NCBI GenBank assembly: GCA_030634465.1
Contig: DAOWAS010000003.1
Span: 1-43,817 of the forward strand
Direction: 5' to 3'
From: Alphaproteobacteria bacterium
GTDB taxonomy: Bacteria; Pseudomonadota; Alphaproteobacteria; Sphingomonadales; SMXR01
DNA: 43,817 nucleotides
In this document: positions 10,016 to 20,968 of the stretch, piece by piece
Position numbering within the stretch: position 1 is the stretch's first letter
Layout: every line of letters starts with the position of its first letter
Position numbers and translations under genes: made by a program
Notes under the pieces: model-generated
Seen by the model: only the letters and a program-made list of their open reading frames with translations
Told to the model about the DNA's origin: nothing
Database searches by the model: none

Positions 10016-10897
10016 ATGAACTGGCTTACTAATTATGTAAAACCTAAATTAGAATCTGTGCTTAACAGAAAAAAAGATACGCCAGATAACCTTTGGCACA
10101 AGTGTAAAGGTTGCGGACAGCTTATTTTCGCCAAGGAATTTAAAACCGCACTTTATGTTTGTTCAAACTGCGAACACCACGAACGTGTTAGACCGCAAGA
10201 CCGCTTTGAGCAATTGTTCGATGGTGCCAAGTTCTCAGTTCTGCCCATTAAAACTGGCCATGATGACCCTTTAAAATTTAAAGATCAGAAAAAATATACT
10301 GACCGCCTGCGGGATAGCCGTAAAAAAACTGGCGATGAAGATGCCATGATTGTGGCTCACGGTTTGTTGGGTGGCTATAACGCAGTTGTTGCGGCACAAA
10401 ACTTTTTCTTCATGGGTGGCTCAATGGGTGTTTCCGTTGGCAATAGCTTTCTCGATGGCGCTCGCAAGGCTGTTGAGCTAGGCGCGCCCTTAATTGCCAT
10501 ATCATCAGCAGGTGGCGCACGTATGCAAGAGGGCATCTTGTCCCTAATGCAAATGCCCCGCACCACTGTGGGTGTGCAAATGCTGCGTGAGGCGGGCTTG
10601 CCATATATCGTAATTTTGGCTGACCCCACAACTGGTGGTGTTACAGCATCGTTTGCCATGTTGGGCGATGTTCAAATAGCTGAACCCGGTGCTTTAATTG
10701 GTTTTGCAGGCGCAAGGGTTATTGAAGACACCATTAGAGAAAAACTGCCAGAAGGCTTCCAACGTTCGGAATACCTGTACGAACACGGCATGCTGGACAT
10801 GGTTGTGCATAGAAAAGAGCTACGAGACGAGCTTATTAAAATTATTGCTTTGCTAACCCATGACGGTGAACGTCATGGCAATAATAATGCCGCATAA
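10016..10897 (+). CDS. accD: Acetyl-CoA carboxylase carboxyltransferase subunit beta
   Basis: N-terminal zinc finger (WHKCKGCGQLIF...YVCSNCEHHERV) and SSAGGARMQEGILSLMQM carboxyltransferase motif. Confidence 0.96.
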   Translation: MNWLTNYVKPKLESVLNRKKDTPDNLWHKCKGCGQLIFAKEFKTALYVCSNCEHHERVRPQDRFEQLFDGAKFSVLPIKTGHDDPLKFKDQKKYTDRLRDSRKKTGDEDAMIVAHGLLGGYNAVVAAQNFFFMGGSMGVSVGNSFLDGARKAVELGAPLIAISSAGGARMQEGILSLMQMPRTTVGVQMLREAGLPYIVILADPTTGGVTASFAMLGDVQIAEPGALIGFAGARVIEDTIREKLPEGFQRSEYLYEHGMLDMVVHRKELRDELIKIIALLTHDGERHGNNNAA

Positions 10898-10915
10898 GCA
10901 TAGAGGAGTGGTTGC

Positions 10916-12256
10916 TTGACAGGCTCGTCATCAAAAGATTTAACTCCCATAGAAGAGATATTAAAGCGTGTGCTGGAGTTCCATCCACGCAAAATTGACC
11001 TTTCGCTTGACCGTATTTTACACCTGTTAGAAAAACTAGGCGACCCCCATAAACATCTGCCCCCTGTTATTCACATAGCAGGAACAAATGGCAAAGGTTC
11101 GGTTGTTGCCATGACCCGCGCCATGTTAGAGGCCGCAGGTTACCGTGTTCATGTATATACATCTCCGCATTTAGTTCGTTTTAACGAGCGCATAAGGCTG
11201 GCAGGACAGCTAATTGATGATGAGGATTTAAAAGATCTTTTAGAGCATTGCGAAAAAATAAATGATGGCGACGAAGTAACCTTTTTCGAGTTTATTACCG
11301 CTTGTGCTTTTTATGCATTTTCAACCGTGCCTGCTGATGTGGTTATTGTTGAGGTGGGTTTGGGCGGCAGGCTGGATGCTACAAATGTTATCGACAAGCC
11401 GTTGGTTTCAGCCATAACCCCCATTCACCTTGACCATCAGGTTTTTTTAGGGCGCACCTTGTCGCAAATTGCTACTGAAAAGGCAGGAATTATAAAAAAA
11501 GGCCAACCAGTTGTTTGCGCCCCGCAACCTGTTGCTGTGCAGGCCATTATTGCCCAAGCCGCAAAGTCGAGAGAAGCCCCTCTACTGTCATTTGGTCGTG
11601 ACTGGCATGTTGAGATATCACCAACAAATGCAGATGAGATTATCTATGAAGATAATATGGGGCAGTTAAACTTGCCGTTGCCATCATTAAACGGTGACCA
11701 TCAAATTAGAAATGCAGGTCAGGCCATTGCTATTTTACGCCACCAAAATGTGTTTAATGTGCCAAGTGCGGCCATAAAAGCTGGTCTGGACTGGGTTCGT
11801 TGGCCGGCAAGGTTACAATGTTTGGACGATACAGCTTTTGGTAATTTACTGCCAAGTGGCTCATCTGTTTGGCTAGATGGCGGCCACAACCCCGCCGCGG
11901 CACGAACCTTGAAAGCATTTTTCCGTGATTTAGATACTCAGGCATCGCCATTTTATATGGTTATTGGCATGTTGGCGGGCAAAGACGCACATCGTTTCAT
12001 TAAGCCATTTTGTGCGTTAGCTAAGGGCGTTATTGCAGTGCCCATTCAGGACCAGAAAAAATCTCGCCCCCCTGCGGAAATTGCCGCAGAGGCAAGCGCC
12101 CTTGGGGTGTCAGGTAAAATTGCTCGTGATGTGCCAGCGGCCTTGCGGGCAATAGCAAAAGAAAGTGACGATGCTAAACCGCCAACAGTACTTATCACAG
12201 GCTCGCTTTATTTAGCGGGCGAGGTGCTAAAACAAATAGGCGAACCGCTAAACTAA
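10916..12256 (+). CDS. folC: Folylpolyglutamate synthase / dihydrofolate synthase
   Basis: HIAGTNGKGSVVAMTRAMLEAAGYRVHVYTSPHLVRFNERIR, VGLGGRLDATNVI, WLDGGHNPAAA. Confidence 0.95.
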   Translation: MTGSSSKDLTPIEEILKRVLEFHPRKIDLSLDRILHLLEKLGDPHKHLPPVIHIAGTNGKGSVVAMTRAMLEAAGYRVHVYTSPHLVRFNERIRLAGQLIDDEDLKDLLEHCEKINDGDEVTFFEFITACAFYAFSTVPADVVIVEVGLGGRLDATNVIDKPLVSAITPIHLDHQVFLGRTLSQIATEKAGIIKKGQPVVCAPQPVAVQAIIAQAAKSREAPLLSFGRDWHVEISPTNADEIIYEDNMGQLNLPLPSLNGDHQIRNAGQAIAILRHQNVFNVPSAAIKAGLDWVRWPARLQCLDDTAFGNLLPSGSSVWLDGGHNPAAARTLKAFFRDLDTQASPFYMVIGMLAGKDAHRFIKPFCALAKGVIAVPIQDQKKSRPPAEIAAEASALGVSGKIARDVPAALRAIAKESDDAKPPTVLITGSLYLAGEVLKQIGEPLN

Positions 12257-12262
12257 TAGCGC

Positions 12263-12583
12263 CTAAGCTAGTGAGCTGTTAATCCAGTCGATAATGGCAT
12301 TTTTAGGCAATGCGCCAACTTTAGTTGAAACAACCTCACCATTTTTGAAAAGAACCATGGTTGGAATGCCGCGCACACCAAACTGCGATGGTGTCATTGG
12401 GTTTTCATCAATATTAATTTTAGAAATGCTAACGTTGGGTAGTTCGTTGGAAATTTCCTCCAGCGAAGGGGCTATTTGTAAACATGGCCCACACCATTCT
12501 GCCCAAAAATCCAAAACAACTGGTTTGTCTGATTGTAAAACGTCTGTGTCGAATGTTGCATCTGTAATTTTGTTGGTTGCCAT
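12263..12583 (-). CDS. trxA: Thioredoxin
   Basis: Active site FWAEWCGPC and [17 protein letters not shown]. Confidence 0.93.
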   Translation of the reverse strand: MATNKITDATFDTDVLQSDKPVVLDFWAEWCGPCLQIAPSLEEISNELPNVSISKINIDENPMTPSQFGVRGIPTMVLFKNGEVVSTKVGALPKNAIIDWINSSLA

Positions 12584-12670
12584 TTTGAATACCTTTTCTA
12601 AAATTTAATTACCAATATACTTAAGACTGACACAGGTGGTCGTCAAGGTGGCATGGTTATAGAATTCGCT

Positions 12671-15600
12671 TTATTGAAGATGTTTTTTAAGCAGCTCTTC
12701 AGGCAATGGCATTAAACGGGCATCTTCGGTCCACAATAATGCAGATTTTATTTTTTTGTCAGGGTAAATTTTTGCTACTAGTTCGCGGTATAATGCCATT
12801 TGGCGTAAATAACTTGCAGGCACTTTCTCCACTTCACTTGGTGGTGGTCGGTTGGTTTTATAGTCAACGATAAGCACCTCTTGCTCGGTTACTTTCAGGC
12901 GGTCAATTTGGGCGCTAATAATATTTTCACCAATTATGCCCGTTAGCGAAACCTCGCCTCTGCTGTCTGGTTCAAATATAGGGGCAAATTCTTGGTGGTT
13001 TAAAACCAGTTCTGTTTTTTGCCATATGTCATCGGCGCTTTCATTTTCAAGCTGGTGCGCTGGCTTATTTAAATATTCCAACGCCGCCGCTTTTCTTTTG
13101 TTTTTTGGCAATGGGGGTAAAATTTCCAATAGTTTATGAATTAAATTCCCTCGCAAAAAGCGCGATACTTTATCACCACCAAGCTTGCTTGTTGGGCTTG
13201 ATGCAGGCTCAACCTCATCACCATCAGACGACGGTGTTAATGGGCGTTTTAGGGGGCTTGTGTCTGTGTCAGGCGGGGTTAGTGCCCAAGGCGGCAGGTG
13301 AACATCTAGCGTGCCGCTTGTTTTTTCCTCCGCCGTGGCTTCTACAGTTTTTTCCTGCTCGCTTGAATATCTGTAAATAATTTCATCATGGCCGTATTTG
13401 TTTTGGCTAATTTCTTCTACACCATCAAGCTCGCCCATCCCTTGCTCTATAAGGTTATACCAACAGCCATCAGGTCTGGTTCGGTTGGTTTCCCAACCAC
13501 ATACATAAAGCCTGTCTTCTGCTCTGGTCATGGCAACATATAAAAGACGGCGATGCTCGGTTTCTTGTTTTTCTTTTTGTTGTGTCTGCGCTTCATCTAA
13601 AACGCCAACCTCAAGCTCTTTTGCGCCAGACCAAAAAAGCAGGTCAGATTTTTGCCGGACAGTATCTTTTGCGCCATCCTTTGTGGCACCTTTTGCGGTA
13701 ATGGCATCTTTTACTTTTAACAGCTTTTCACTGCTATTTTGTGGCACTTGGCAGGTGTCGGCTAAAAACACAATTGGTGCTTCCAAACCCTTGGCGCTAT
13801 GCACTGTTAAAATGCGCACCTCATTGCGGCCCAAGTCCATGTCACGTTTTAACTCGCTGTCGTCTTTACTCATCCAATGGACAAAACCCTGCAAACTGGG
13901 TTTGTGCAAATGTTCATATTGCAGGGTCAGGGACAACAGCTCGTCTATGGCATCGCCCGCATCAAAACCCAAGCGGGCAATAATTTTCTTTCTGCCGCCT
14001 TGGTTCAGGGCTTTTGAAAAAAACTGAAACGGCGTGCCAAAATCAGCCTCAGCCAAGACTTTTGCTAAAAATTCGTAAGCTTTAGTGTAATTGCCGTCAG
14101 TTTTTTTGCCCGCCAATACCTGCCACAAGCTTTTATCATTACGCTCATTAGCAAGGGCGAACAGCTCTTCTTCGCTTAACCCAACCAAGGGGCTTTTTAA
14201 TAATATTGCCAAGTTCAAATTGTCGTCAGGCAGTAGGGCAAAACCCGCTAAGCTCATCAAATCCATAACTGCGAGCTGTTCGGTTATAACCATGCGGTCA
14301 CTACCCGCAACATCAATGCCGCGGTATTTAAGGGCGCGAATAAGGTGGTTGTTAAAATCTTTTCTGCGGCGCACCAGAACCATAATGTCGCTTGCCATTA
14401 TGGGGCGCGCTTTTGAGGTTAATATTTCACCCCCCAAAATCATCTCTTTAATTTTATCGGCAATGCGAATGGCAAGGTGGCCTTCGGCTGTTTGGCTACG
14501 TTGTTGTTCGGTTGGGCTTTCCCAACTTTCTGGCGAAATCTTTTCGTCTGGCTCGGTGGGCGGCCACAGCTCAACCAACCCGGCATCCCTGTCCCTAAAT
14601 GTTTCGTGGGTAATTTCCTCATTTTCAGGGGTTAGGTTAGTGCCAGCAATTTGCGGTGTGAACACCTTGTCCGTCAGGTTTAAAACTGGTTTGGTTGAGC
14701 GAAACGACTTGTGCAGCCCCACGGGTTGAAAGCTAAAGTTTGCATTTTCAATTCTGGTTTTAATGCGGTCTTTTGCCAGTTTAAAGGCCAAGGGGTCAGC
14801 ACCCTGAAAGCTGAAAATTGACTGTTTGGCATCACCCACAGCAAAAACACTTCTTAGCTTTTCATCGGCTCTGGCACTGGCAAAAAACTCTTCGCTAAGG
14901 GTTTCAACCATGCTCCACTGCTCGGGGTTTGTGTCTTGGGCTTCATCAACCAAAATGTGGTCTATGCCGCCATCTAGCTTATACAGCACCCACGGGGCGA
15001 TGTGTGGTTGGGACAATAATTGATCAGTTTTAAAAATCAGATCATCATAATCCATCAGGCTTTGTCGGCGCTTATTATGGCTAAATCTGGTGATAATGGC
15101 ATCTGACAACCGCAGAATTGCCTTGGTGTTCCCAAATGCCTCAATTTTTTTCAAACCACTATCAAGCTTAAGCAACCACGCTGTATATTCTTCTATTAGC
15201 TCTGCGATGTCGGGGTGCTTTTCTAACAGGGTTTTGGTTGGGTATTTTTTAGCAGGCTCCAGTTTTTTTGTTAGAACCACCGCAAACAGTTCGGGTAGGG
15301 CGGTAACTCTGGTTTTTTCACTGGCAGTAAAGTTAGAAATTGCCTGGCTATAATCCTTCTCAATCTTTGAGCCATCTGCAAACATCTCAGCCAATTGTTT
15401 TAGTAATGGCAGGTTAATGGCGTCATCGCCTAGGTTGGCAGATAAAAAGCTGTCTTTGTTGGGGTTTTTGGGTAGCCCAAGCGCACCCGCGCAAGCATCG
15501 ATTAGATTATCAATGCTACCATGTGACGCCAACAATTGTTTGAAGTGCTTTCGTTCGCCTGAAATGGCTTTTAGCAGTTTCAGGAACTGTTCTTCGTTTT

Positions 15601-16156
15601 TTCTAATTGCTATGCGTTCAATTGCCTCTAGCAAGTTTTTGTCTTTGTTTTTTTGCGCTTCGCTTAACACTTCATCTCTGGCAATTAGCAAAAATTCGTC
15701 CGTGGTGCGTTCGTCCATTACCTGAAAGTGTGGGGTTAGCGATGCCTCGGCAGGAAAACGCCCCAACAGCGACTGGCAAAACGAATGTATGGTTTGAATG
15801 TTCATGCCGCCTGGCACATCCAACACTTGGGCAAATAACCCCCTAGCATGGCGTAGCATGTCTTGGTCTGGTTTTTCGTTGGTGCGTTTTGAAATTTCAA
15901 TGCTTAGGTCATGGTCGTTCATGCCTGTCCATTTGCCGAGCTCTTTAAAAATTCGGTTTTTCATTATGTTGGCGGCGGCTTTTGTATATGTCAGGCATAA
16001 AATTTTGTTGGGTGCGGTGCCGCGCACCAGCAGGCGCAGCACTCTGGCGGTTAGGACGTGGGTTTTGCCCGTGCCAGCCGATGCCGTAACCCAAACGCTG
16101 TCGGTTGGGTTGGTTGCCATAACTTGTTGTTTGGTCATGCTAAGGGTTTTGCTCAT
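12671..16156 (-). CDS. addA: Double-strand break repair helicase AddA
   Basis: UvrD-type Walker A ASAGTGKTHVLTARVLRLL, motif II ILVDEAQDTNPEQW, VAMTRAEDRLYVCGW, C-terminal nuclease motif LIVDYKTNRPPP. Confidence 0.95.
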   Translation of the reverse strand: MSKTLSMTKQQVMATNPTDSVWVTASAGTGKTHVLTARVLRLLVRGTAPNKILCLTYTKAAANIMKNRIFKELGKWTGMNDHDLSIEISKRTNEKPDQDMLRHARGLFAQVLDVPGGMNIQTIHSFCQSLLGRFPAEASLTPHFQVMDERTTDEFLLIARDEVLSEAQKNKDKNLLEAIERIAIRKNEEQFLKLLKAISGERKHFKQLLASHGSIDNLIDACAGALGLPKNPNKDSFLSANLGDDAINLPLLKQLAEMFADGSKIEKDYSQAISNFTASEKTRVTALPELFAVVLTKKLEPAKKYPTKTLLEKHPDIAELIEEYTAWLLKLDSGLKKIEAFGNTKAILRLSDAIITRFSHNKRRQSLMDYDDLIFKTDQLLSQPHIAPWVLYKLDGGIDHILVDEAQDTNPEQWSMVETLSEEFFASARADEKLRSVFAVGDAKQSIFSFQGADPLAFKLAKDRIKTRIENANFSFQPVGLHKSFRSTKPVLNLTDKVFTPQIAGTNLTPENEEITHETFRDRDAGLVELWPPTEPDEKISPESWESPTEQQRSQTAEGHLAIRIADKIKEMILGGEILTSKARPIMASDIMVLVRRRKDFNNHLIRALKYRGIDVAGSDRMVITEQLAVMDLMSLAGFALLPDDNLNLAILLKSPLVGLSEEELFALANERNDKSLWQVLAGKKTDGNYTKAYEFLAKVLAEADFGTPFQFFSKALNQGGRKKIIARLGFDAGDAIDELLSLTLQYEHLHKPSLQGFVHWMSKDDSELKRDMDLGRNEVRILTVHSAKGLEAPIVFLADTCQVPQNSSEKLLKVKDAITAKGATKDGAKDTVRQKSDLLFWSGAKELEVGVLDEAQTQQKEKQETEHRRLLYVAMTRAEDRLYVCGWETNRTRPDGCWYNLIEQGMGELDGVEEISQNKYGHDEIIYRYSSEQEKTVEATAEEKTSGTLDVHLPPWALTPPDTDTSPLKRPLTPSSDGDEVEPASSPTSKLGGDKVSRFLRGNLIHKLLEILPPLPKNKRKAAALEYLNKPAHQLENESADDIWQKTELVLNHQEFAPIFEPDSRGEVSLTGIIGENIISAQIDRLKVTEQEVLIVDYKTNRPPPSEVEKVPASYLRQMALYRELVAKIYPDKKIKSALLWTEDARLMPLPEELLKKHLQ

Positions 16157-19100
16157 TCTGCATCCCCCTTGCTATCGCTACTCTGTTCTTCGTTTTGCCA
16201 TTCTTTAACTCTGGCTAAATGGTCGTAAGTGCCATAACCCACCTCAATTGGGCGGGGCTTGGACAGGTACGGTGTTTTAACATTTTGAAAATCCACATAT
16301 AGCGATTTTAAGCCCGCTTCGGTGCGCTCTATTTCTTCACCTGTATCCAAACCTTTCAAGGTTTTAATTGCCACTGGCGGCGTGCCGCCACTTATTATCC
16401 AATATGCAAATTGCCCCACATTTGTTTGGCTAATGTTTTCTAACCCACCATTTTCAGCCATTAGGCCAAGCATGGGTAATTGGGGTTTAAAGCCCGCTAT
16501 TATTTGTTTTTTAGATGGTTCTTTGCCTGTTTTGTAATCAATAATTTCTAAGGTTTGATCGGCAACATTCAGGTCAATGCGGTCAGCTTTACCGTAAATT
16601 TTAAAAATGCCTGCGGTGGTTTCAATATCTGCATTGCCCCACACTTCATTGCCAATTGTTTGGTAGTTATCATTTCTTGCAATTTGTTCGCCAATAAATG
16701 CCTCAGCCGCCTTAACAAACCGTGGCCACCAAAAAGAGTAAACAGATGACTGGGGTAAAAATTTATCAAACGCTTTTTTGCCGTGGTCTAACAGTTCGTC
16801 AATGTCGCCCAGTTTAAAGTTACCAGTTTTGTCTTCCATAAATGTTTCTAGCGCTTCGTGAATAACCGTGCCTCGCAGGGCGGCATCGGGCTCGGCCTCA
16901 AGCTGGTCCAAGGGCGCAAGGTTTAGAATATATTGAGCATAAATAGAATAAGGGTCGCTCATCCAGTTTTGCACGGCGCTTACTGAAAACTTTTGCGGTC
17001 TGCTATCAACAGGCGGGGTTGGGCTAGGTGGTAATGTGGGGCAAACCTCACTTGGTCTGTCCAAAACCTGAAACCAGTTTAGCCACGGCTCGCTTTTTTG
17101 CGGGGTGGCGGCTAGGGCTTCCATACGCAATAACCAGCGGCTTGGCACCGTTGGTGCGCCTTCAGATTTTTCCGCACGGGTTAATATTACGGTTTCGCCA
17201 CCACAAGCACCCAAAAAGTCTAAGGCCGACTGACCAATGCGCTTTTCTGATGGCGAAAGCTTCATTTTTGTTTTCATGGGGCGGCTCATCCACGGGTCGT
17301 CCATAACTTGCGGCGGCCACGAACCTTCGTTCAGGCCGCTTAAAATCATGACGTCAGCGTGCTTCAGGCGTGCTTCTAAGGTTCCCCAAATTGAAATTCT
17401 AGGGTGGGTGCCGTAACTTTTGGTAATGTTGCGCCCACCAAGCAGGGCATCTAGCAATGCAGGGGCTTGCTCAGGTGTCATGCTATCCACATGTTTGCTG
17501 GCATCTAACAGTTCTGAAAAAAAGCTGGAAAGTGCATTACCATCATGTCCAGCCCATAAAACTTCCTCACCTTTTTTGTCGGGTTGGGCGGCAAGGCCTT
17601 GGGCGCAATCGATTAGGTTTTCTATAAATTCATTGAAGCTTATTTGTTCCTCGTGAAACAAATTTGCCAGCGGTTGCAGGGTTTTTTTCAGGCCTTTAAC
17701 AAAGTTTATAATGTCTTTGGCTATGGTTTTTTTTCTACTGTCTTTTTTTCTGGCGTCAATATTATGAGCCTCAATAGCAGATAAAATGCCTGAAAAGCCT
17801 GCGGCGGGCTTTTGTCCACGTAATATTTTGCTTTCTAACTGGCGGGTTAGGGTCAGCAGTTCCATTCTAGTCATGCCATTGCAGGCAAATGGGTGCTTTA
17901 ACAAGCTAAGCAATGCCACGGGTGAAAACCTGTGTGCGGTGGCTTCAGCCAACAGGCGAATGAAGGTGGCAGGTGGGCTGGTGGCAAGCGGTGTACCTGC
18001 ACTGTCATCAACCTCTATGCCCCAACGGGCAAGTTCAGCCCCAACCCTGTTGGCTAGGGTTCGGTCTGGTGTAACCAAGGCAACGGTTTTGCCCTCATCT
18101 TCCAATGTTTGGCGCATAATAAGGGCAACAACGCCTGCTTCTTCTCTGGGCGAGGGGCATTTCACATAACTCATATTGTGGAAATATGAGTTAACATCAA
18201 ATTTCAGGTCAAGCCAGTGTGGAACTGTTTCTGCGGGTCTTAGTGCCTCTTTTAAAAAACGAACGCGCTCATTTGATGCTTCGGTTTTGTCGGCAGTTTT
18301 TAGGGCAAAAGGCCACGGGTTAATCTCATGCCTGTTTATTTGCATCATGTGCAGCAGTTTGTGCATTATGTGCTGTGGGTGGGTTGGGCTATTTGCTATG
18401 GCATCCCATGTTTCATCATCCAAACCAACATCAAGTGCGGGTAGTATAACTGCGCCTAGTGGCTGGTTGGCAATTGCCCGCAACAGTTTGGCGGTAGAGG
18501 GGTTACTACCCGTACTACCTGCGGCAATTATGGGCTTGGCACTTGGGTTATTAGCTAAGTGTTCAGTTAGCAGGTTTATTTGGTGGTTGCGGAACGTTAC
18601 GGGGTCTGAAAAGCCACTTTCTTCAAGAATTTTAGGCCAATGCTCGCCAACTATCTCTAAAAACTGTAATACTTTTTGCCAATGCTCAGCCAGTTCTTCT
18701 GGTGCTAAATGCTCCAAATCGTCAAGAGAGCAGCTTTCGTTCTGTACTTGGTCTAAAAATTGGCAAAGGGTTTTTGCCAGTGCCACACCTTCTGCAGGGT
18801 TAATCTCACCCAAGCCCAGTTTTGGTGCCACCCGCAATATTTGCGTGGTTAAAAGTGTCTGGCGGGTAAGTTCAGGTATTGGCGGGTTTAGTTTTTCGTC
18901 ACCAATGGAATAAGCCCCTAAAAAACTGGACAGAACCTGTTCATCATCTGACAAATCGCCAATGGCGATTAAGCTAGGTAGCAATGTTGGCTTGCCGCCT
19001 GTTTCTCTAAGAATGCTTTTGCTTAGTTCACGAACCGAGCGGCGGTTGGGCAAATAAACTGTAAGGTCAGCAAGTTCAAGCGGGTTATGGGCAAACAGTT

Positions 19101-19191
19101 CTAAAATGGCACTGGCTAGCTCATCTACAAAAGAAACATTGTGAGGAAGTGTATATAGTGTTGGGCTATTGGCGCTAAAAAAACCAGCCAT
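16153..19191 (-). CDS. addB: Double-strand break repair protein AddB
   Basis: Alphaproteobacterial AddB type; RecB-like nuclease motif LEIIDYKTGKEPS; overlaps addA by 4 bp. Confidence 0.93.
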   Translation of the reverse strand: MAGFFSANSPTLYTLPHNVSFVDELASAILELFAHNPLELADLTVYLPNRRSVRELSKSILRETGGKPTLLPSLIAIGDLSDDEQVLSSFLGAYSIGDEKLNPPIPELTRQTLLTTQILRVAPKLGLGEINPAEGVALAKTLCQFLDQVQNESCSLDDLEHLAPEELAEHWQKVLQFLEIVGEHWPKILEESGFSDPVTFRNHQINLLTEHLANNPSAKPIIAAGSTGSNPSTAKLLRAIANQPLGAVILPALDVGLDDETWDAIANSPTHPQHIMHKLLHMMQINRHEINPWPFALKTADKTEASNERVRFLKEALRPAETVPHWLDLKFDVNSYFHNMSYVKCPSPREEAGVVALIMRQTLEDEGKTVALVTPDRTLANRVGAELARWGIEVDDSAGTPLATSPPATFIRLLAEATAHRFSPVALLSLLKHPFACNGMTRMELLTLTRQLESKILRGQKPAAGFSGILSAIEAHNIDARKKDSRKKTIAKDIINFVKGLKKTLQPLANLFHEEQISFNEFIENLIDCAQGLAAQPDKKGEEVLWAGHDGNALSSFFSELLDASKHVDSMTPEQAPALLDALLGGRNITKSYGTHPRISIWGTLEARLKHADVMILSGLNEGSWPPQVMDDPWMSRPMKTKMKLSPSEKRIGQSALDFLGACGGETVILTRAEKSEGAPTVPSRWLLRMEALAATPQKSEPWLNWFQVLDRPSEVCPTLPPSPTPPVDSRPQKFSVSAVQNWMSDPYSIYAQYILNLAPLDQLEAEPDAALRGTVIHEALETFMEDKTGNFKLGDIDELLDHGKKAFDKFLPQSSVYSFWWPRFVKAAEAFIGEQIARNDNYQTIGNEVWGNADIETTAGIFKIYGKADRIDLNVADQTLEIIDYKTGKEPSKKQIIAGFKPQLPMLGLMAENGGLENISQTNVGQFAYWIISGGTPPVAIKTLKGLDTGEEIERTEAGLKSLYVDFQNVKTPYLSKPRPIEVGYGTYDHLARVKEWQNEEQSSDSKGDAE

Positions 19192-19218
19192 GCACTTACC
19201 CCCCCCTTTTTTTACTTA

Positions 19219-19932
19219 TTAGCTATAAAATTTTTCAGCCGCCGCAACTTCCAACCCTGAACCCACATGGTGCCACATGCCTTTGTGCGAAATGCCAAAA
19301 AGACGCCCATTTTCACTGGCTTTATCATACACTTTATTAAGTGAAAAAACTTCATCTGAAAACTCAGCCATAATTGCTGGGCTGATAATTTGAATTCCTG
19401 TGAAAACAAATGGTCTAACCTTGCCATCATCTGGTCTGGATAAAAAATTTGCCCTGTCTAAGCAAAAGTCACCTTGCCCTTGGTAGTTTGGAATATTTTT
19501 GCTGGGATATACCAACAGCAAGGCATCCATTTTTTCTGCATCCCAAAACTGCAGCATGTTGGTAAGGGTGTTGCTTGTTCCGTCGGTCCACAAGGCATCG
19601 CTGTTAATTACAAAAAACGGATCGTTACCCAAGTGTGGCAGGGCGTGTTTTACACCGCCTCCTGTTTCTAAAAGCATATCAGTTTCGTGTGAAAAAACTA
19701 TTTCTGGGCCGCCAGTTCGCAGTGCCAAGTGATCTTTTAGCTGGTCTGATTTGTGGTGCAGGTTAACCACCGCTTTGGATATACCTGCTTGTTCCAACTT
19801 GTTTAAAACCCTGTTTATTAGCGATACTCCGCTAACCTCAACCATTGGTTTTGGTACGTCTGAGGAAAAGCTTCTCATGCGTTTGCCCAAGCCTGCGGCC
19901 AGTACCATTGCTGTTTTTGCTTCTGTAGGCAT
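19219..19932 (-). CDS. murU: Nucleotidyltransferase, probable MurNAc-1-P uridylyltransferase
   Basis: MVLAAGLGKRMRSFSSDVPKPMVEVSGVSLINRVLNKL and FFVINSDALW; paired with an AmgK-like kinase. Confidence 0.8.
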   Translation of the reverse strand: MPTEAKTAMVLAAGLGKRMRSFSSDVPKPMVEVSGVSLINRVLNKLEQAGISKAVVNLHHKSDQLKDHLALRTGGPEIVFSHETDMLLETGGGVKHALPHLGNDPFFVINSDALWTDGTSNTLTNMLQFWDAEKMDALLLVYPSKNIPNYQGQGDFCLDRANFLSRPDDGKVRPFVFTGIQIISPAIMAEFSDEVFSLNKVYDKASENGRLFGISHKGMWHHVGSGLEVAAAEKFYS

Positions 19933-19933
19933 T

Positions 19934-20968
19934 TTATAATCCCTTCAGTGGTTGTTGTCTTAGCTCTTTTGCAACGGCTTCATCCAGCAAGTTTTTTAGG
20001 GGCTTTAGGGTGGGATGCTTTAAGTTGCGCTCTAACATATCCCACACATGGGGGATCATTTTAGCATAAGTTTTTTTCTTATCTCTTTTCCAAAGGCGGG
20101 TGAAGATGCCAATTATTTTGGCATTTCTTTGCGCCCCTAAAATATTATATTCTTCTAGAAACTTGTCGCGATTTATTGGCAGGCCCCTTTGTTCCATAAG
20201 GCCAAAAAACTTGTCTATGGTTGCTTTTTCAAGCTCGGGTGAAACTACGCGTCTGGCATCTTGCAGCAATGAAACAAGGTCGTATGCCCTGTGACCTATT
20301 ACGGCATCTTGAAAATCTAACAAGCCAATTTTTTTAATATGCTTTCTGTCTAGCAGTATCATGATGTTTTCAGCATGATAATCGCGCAAGGTCAAAACCG
20401 ATGGCTTATCCAGTTTTTTGAACAGGCTTTCCCATGTTTTGTTTAATTCTTCGTTTAATGCGCCGTCACTAATGCCCAAACCTTTTCCCAAATACCAATT
20501 TGTAAATAGATCAGCCTCGCTCATTAAAAGGTCGTTGTCATAAAACGCTAGCTTGTGAGTTTTATCACCCATTAATGGCATGTCTTGGCTTGGTTTTTTT
20601 TGCTGCAGTGTTACCAACAGTTCTGTAGCTAAGGTGTAGTATTCAACCTCTCTGTCAGTGTTTTCTTTCATCAGCTTTTTTAAAAGCTTGTCGCCAAGAT
20701 CTTCCAGCAACAATAAACCTGTTTCAGTGTCCATTGCCTTTATGGCAGGGGCGGAAAACCCATGGCCTATCAAATATTTGTCGATAGCAATAAAAGGCGT
20801 TGTGCTTTCTTTTTTCGGTGGGGCAAGCATTAGGATGGCGCTTGAATTTTCCTTGTTCAGGCGTTCATAACGCCTGAATGATGCATCAGCCGCCAAAAGT
20901 GTGCGGGGAAGGTTGGCCCAGCCAGCCTTTTCCAAAAATTGCTTAATATCTTTTTCTTTTATTTTCAT
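19934..20968 (-). CDS. amgK: APH-family phosphotransferase, probable MurNAc/GlcNAc anomeric kinase
   Basis: Kinase motifs LTLRDYHAENIMILLDRKHIKKIGLLDFQDAVIGHRAYDLVSLLQDARR; context tsaE-amgK-murU. Confidence 0.82.
   Translation of the reverse strand: MKIKEKDIKQFLEKAGWANLPRTLLAADASFRRYERLNKENSSAILMLAPPKKESTTPFIAIDKYLIGHGFSAPAIKAMDTETGLLLLEDLGDKLLKKLMKENTDREVEYYTLATELLVTLQQKKPSQDMPLMGDKTHKLAFYDNDLLMSEADLFTNWYLGKGLGISDGALNEELNKTWESLFKKLDKPSVLTLRDYHAENIMILLDRKHIKKIGLLDFQDAVIGHRAYDLVSLLQDARRVVSPELEKATIDKFFGLMEQRGLPINRDKFLEEYNILGAQRNAKIIGIFTRLWKRDKKKTYAKMIPHVWDMLERNLKHPTLKPLKNLLDEAVAKELRQQPLKGL

Noticed and set aside
18176-18913. 245-aa plus-strand ORF opposite addB
   Set aside because: Antisense to a well-supported AddB frame; composition looks like a shadow ORF with no recognisable domain.
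12671-19191. Possible phage-defence helicase-nuclease system
   Set aside because: Motifs and trxA-addA-addB-murU context identify housekeeping AddAB recombination genes.
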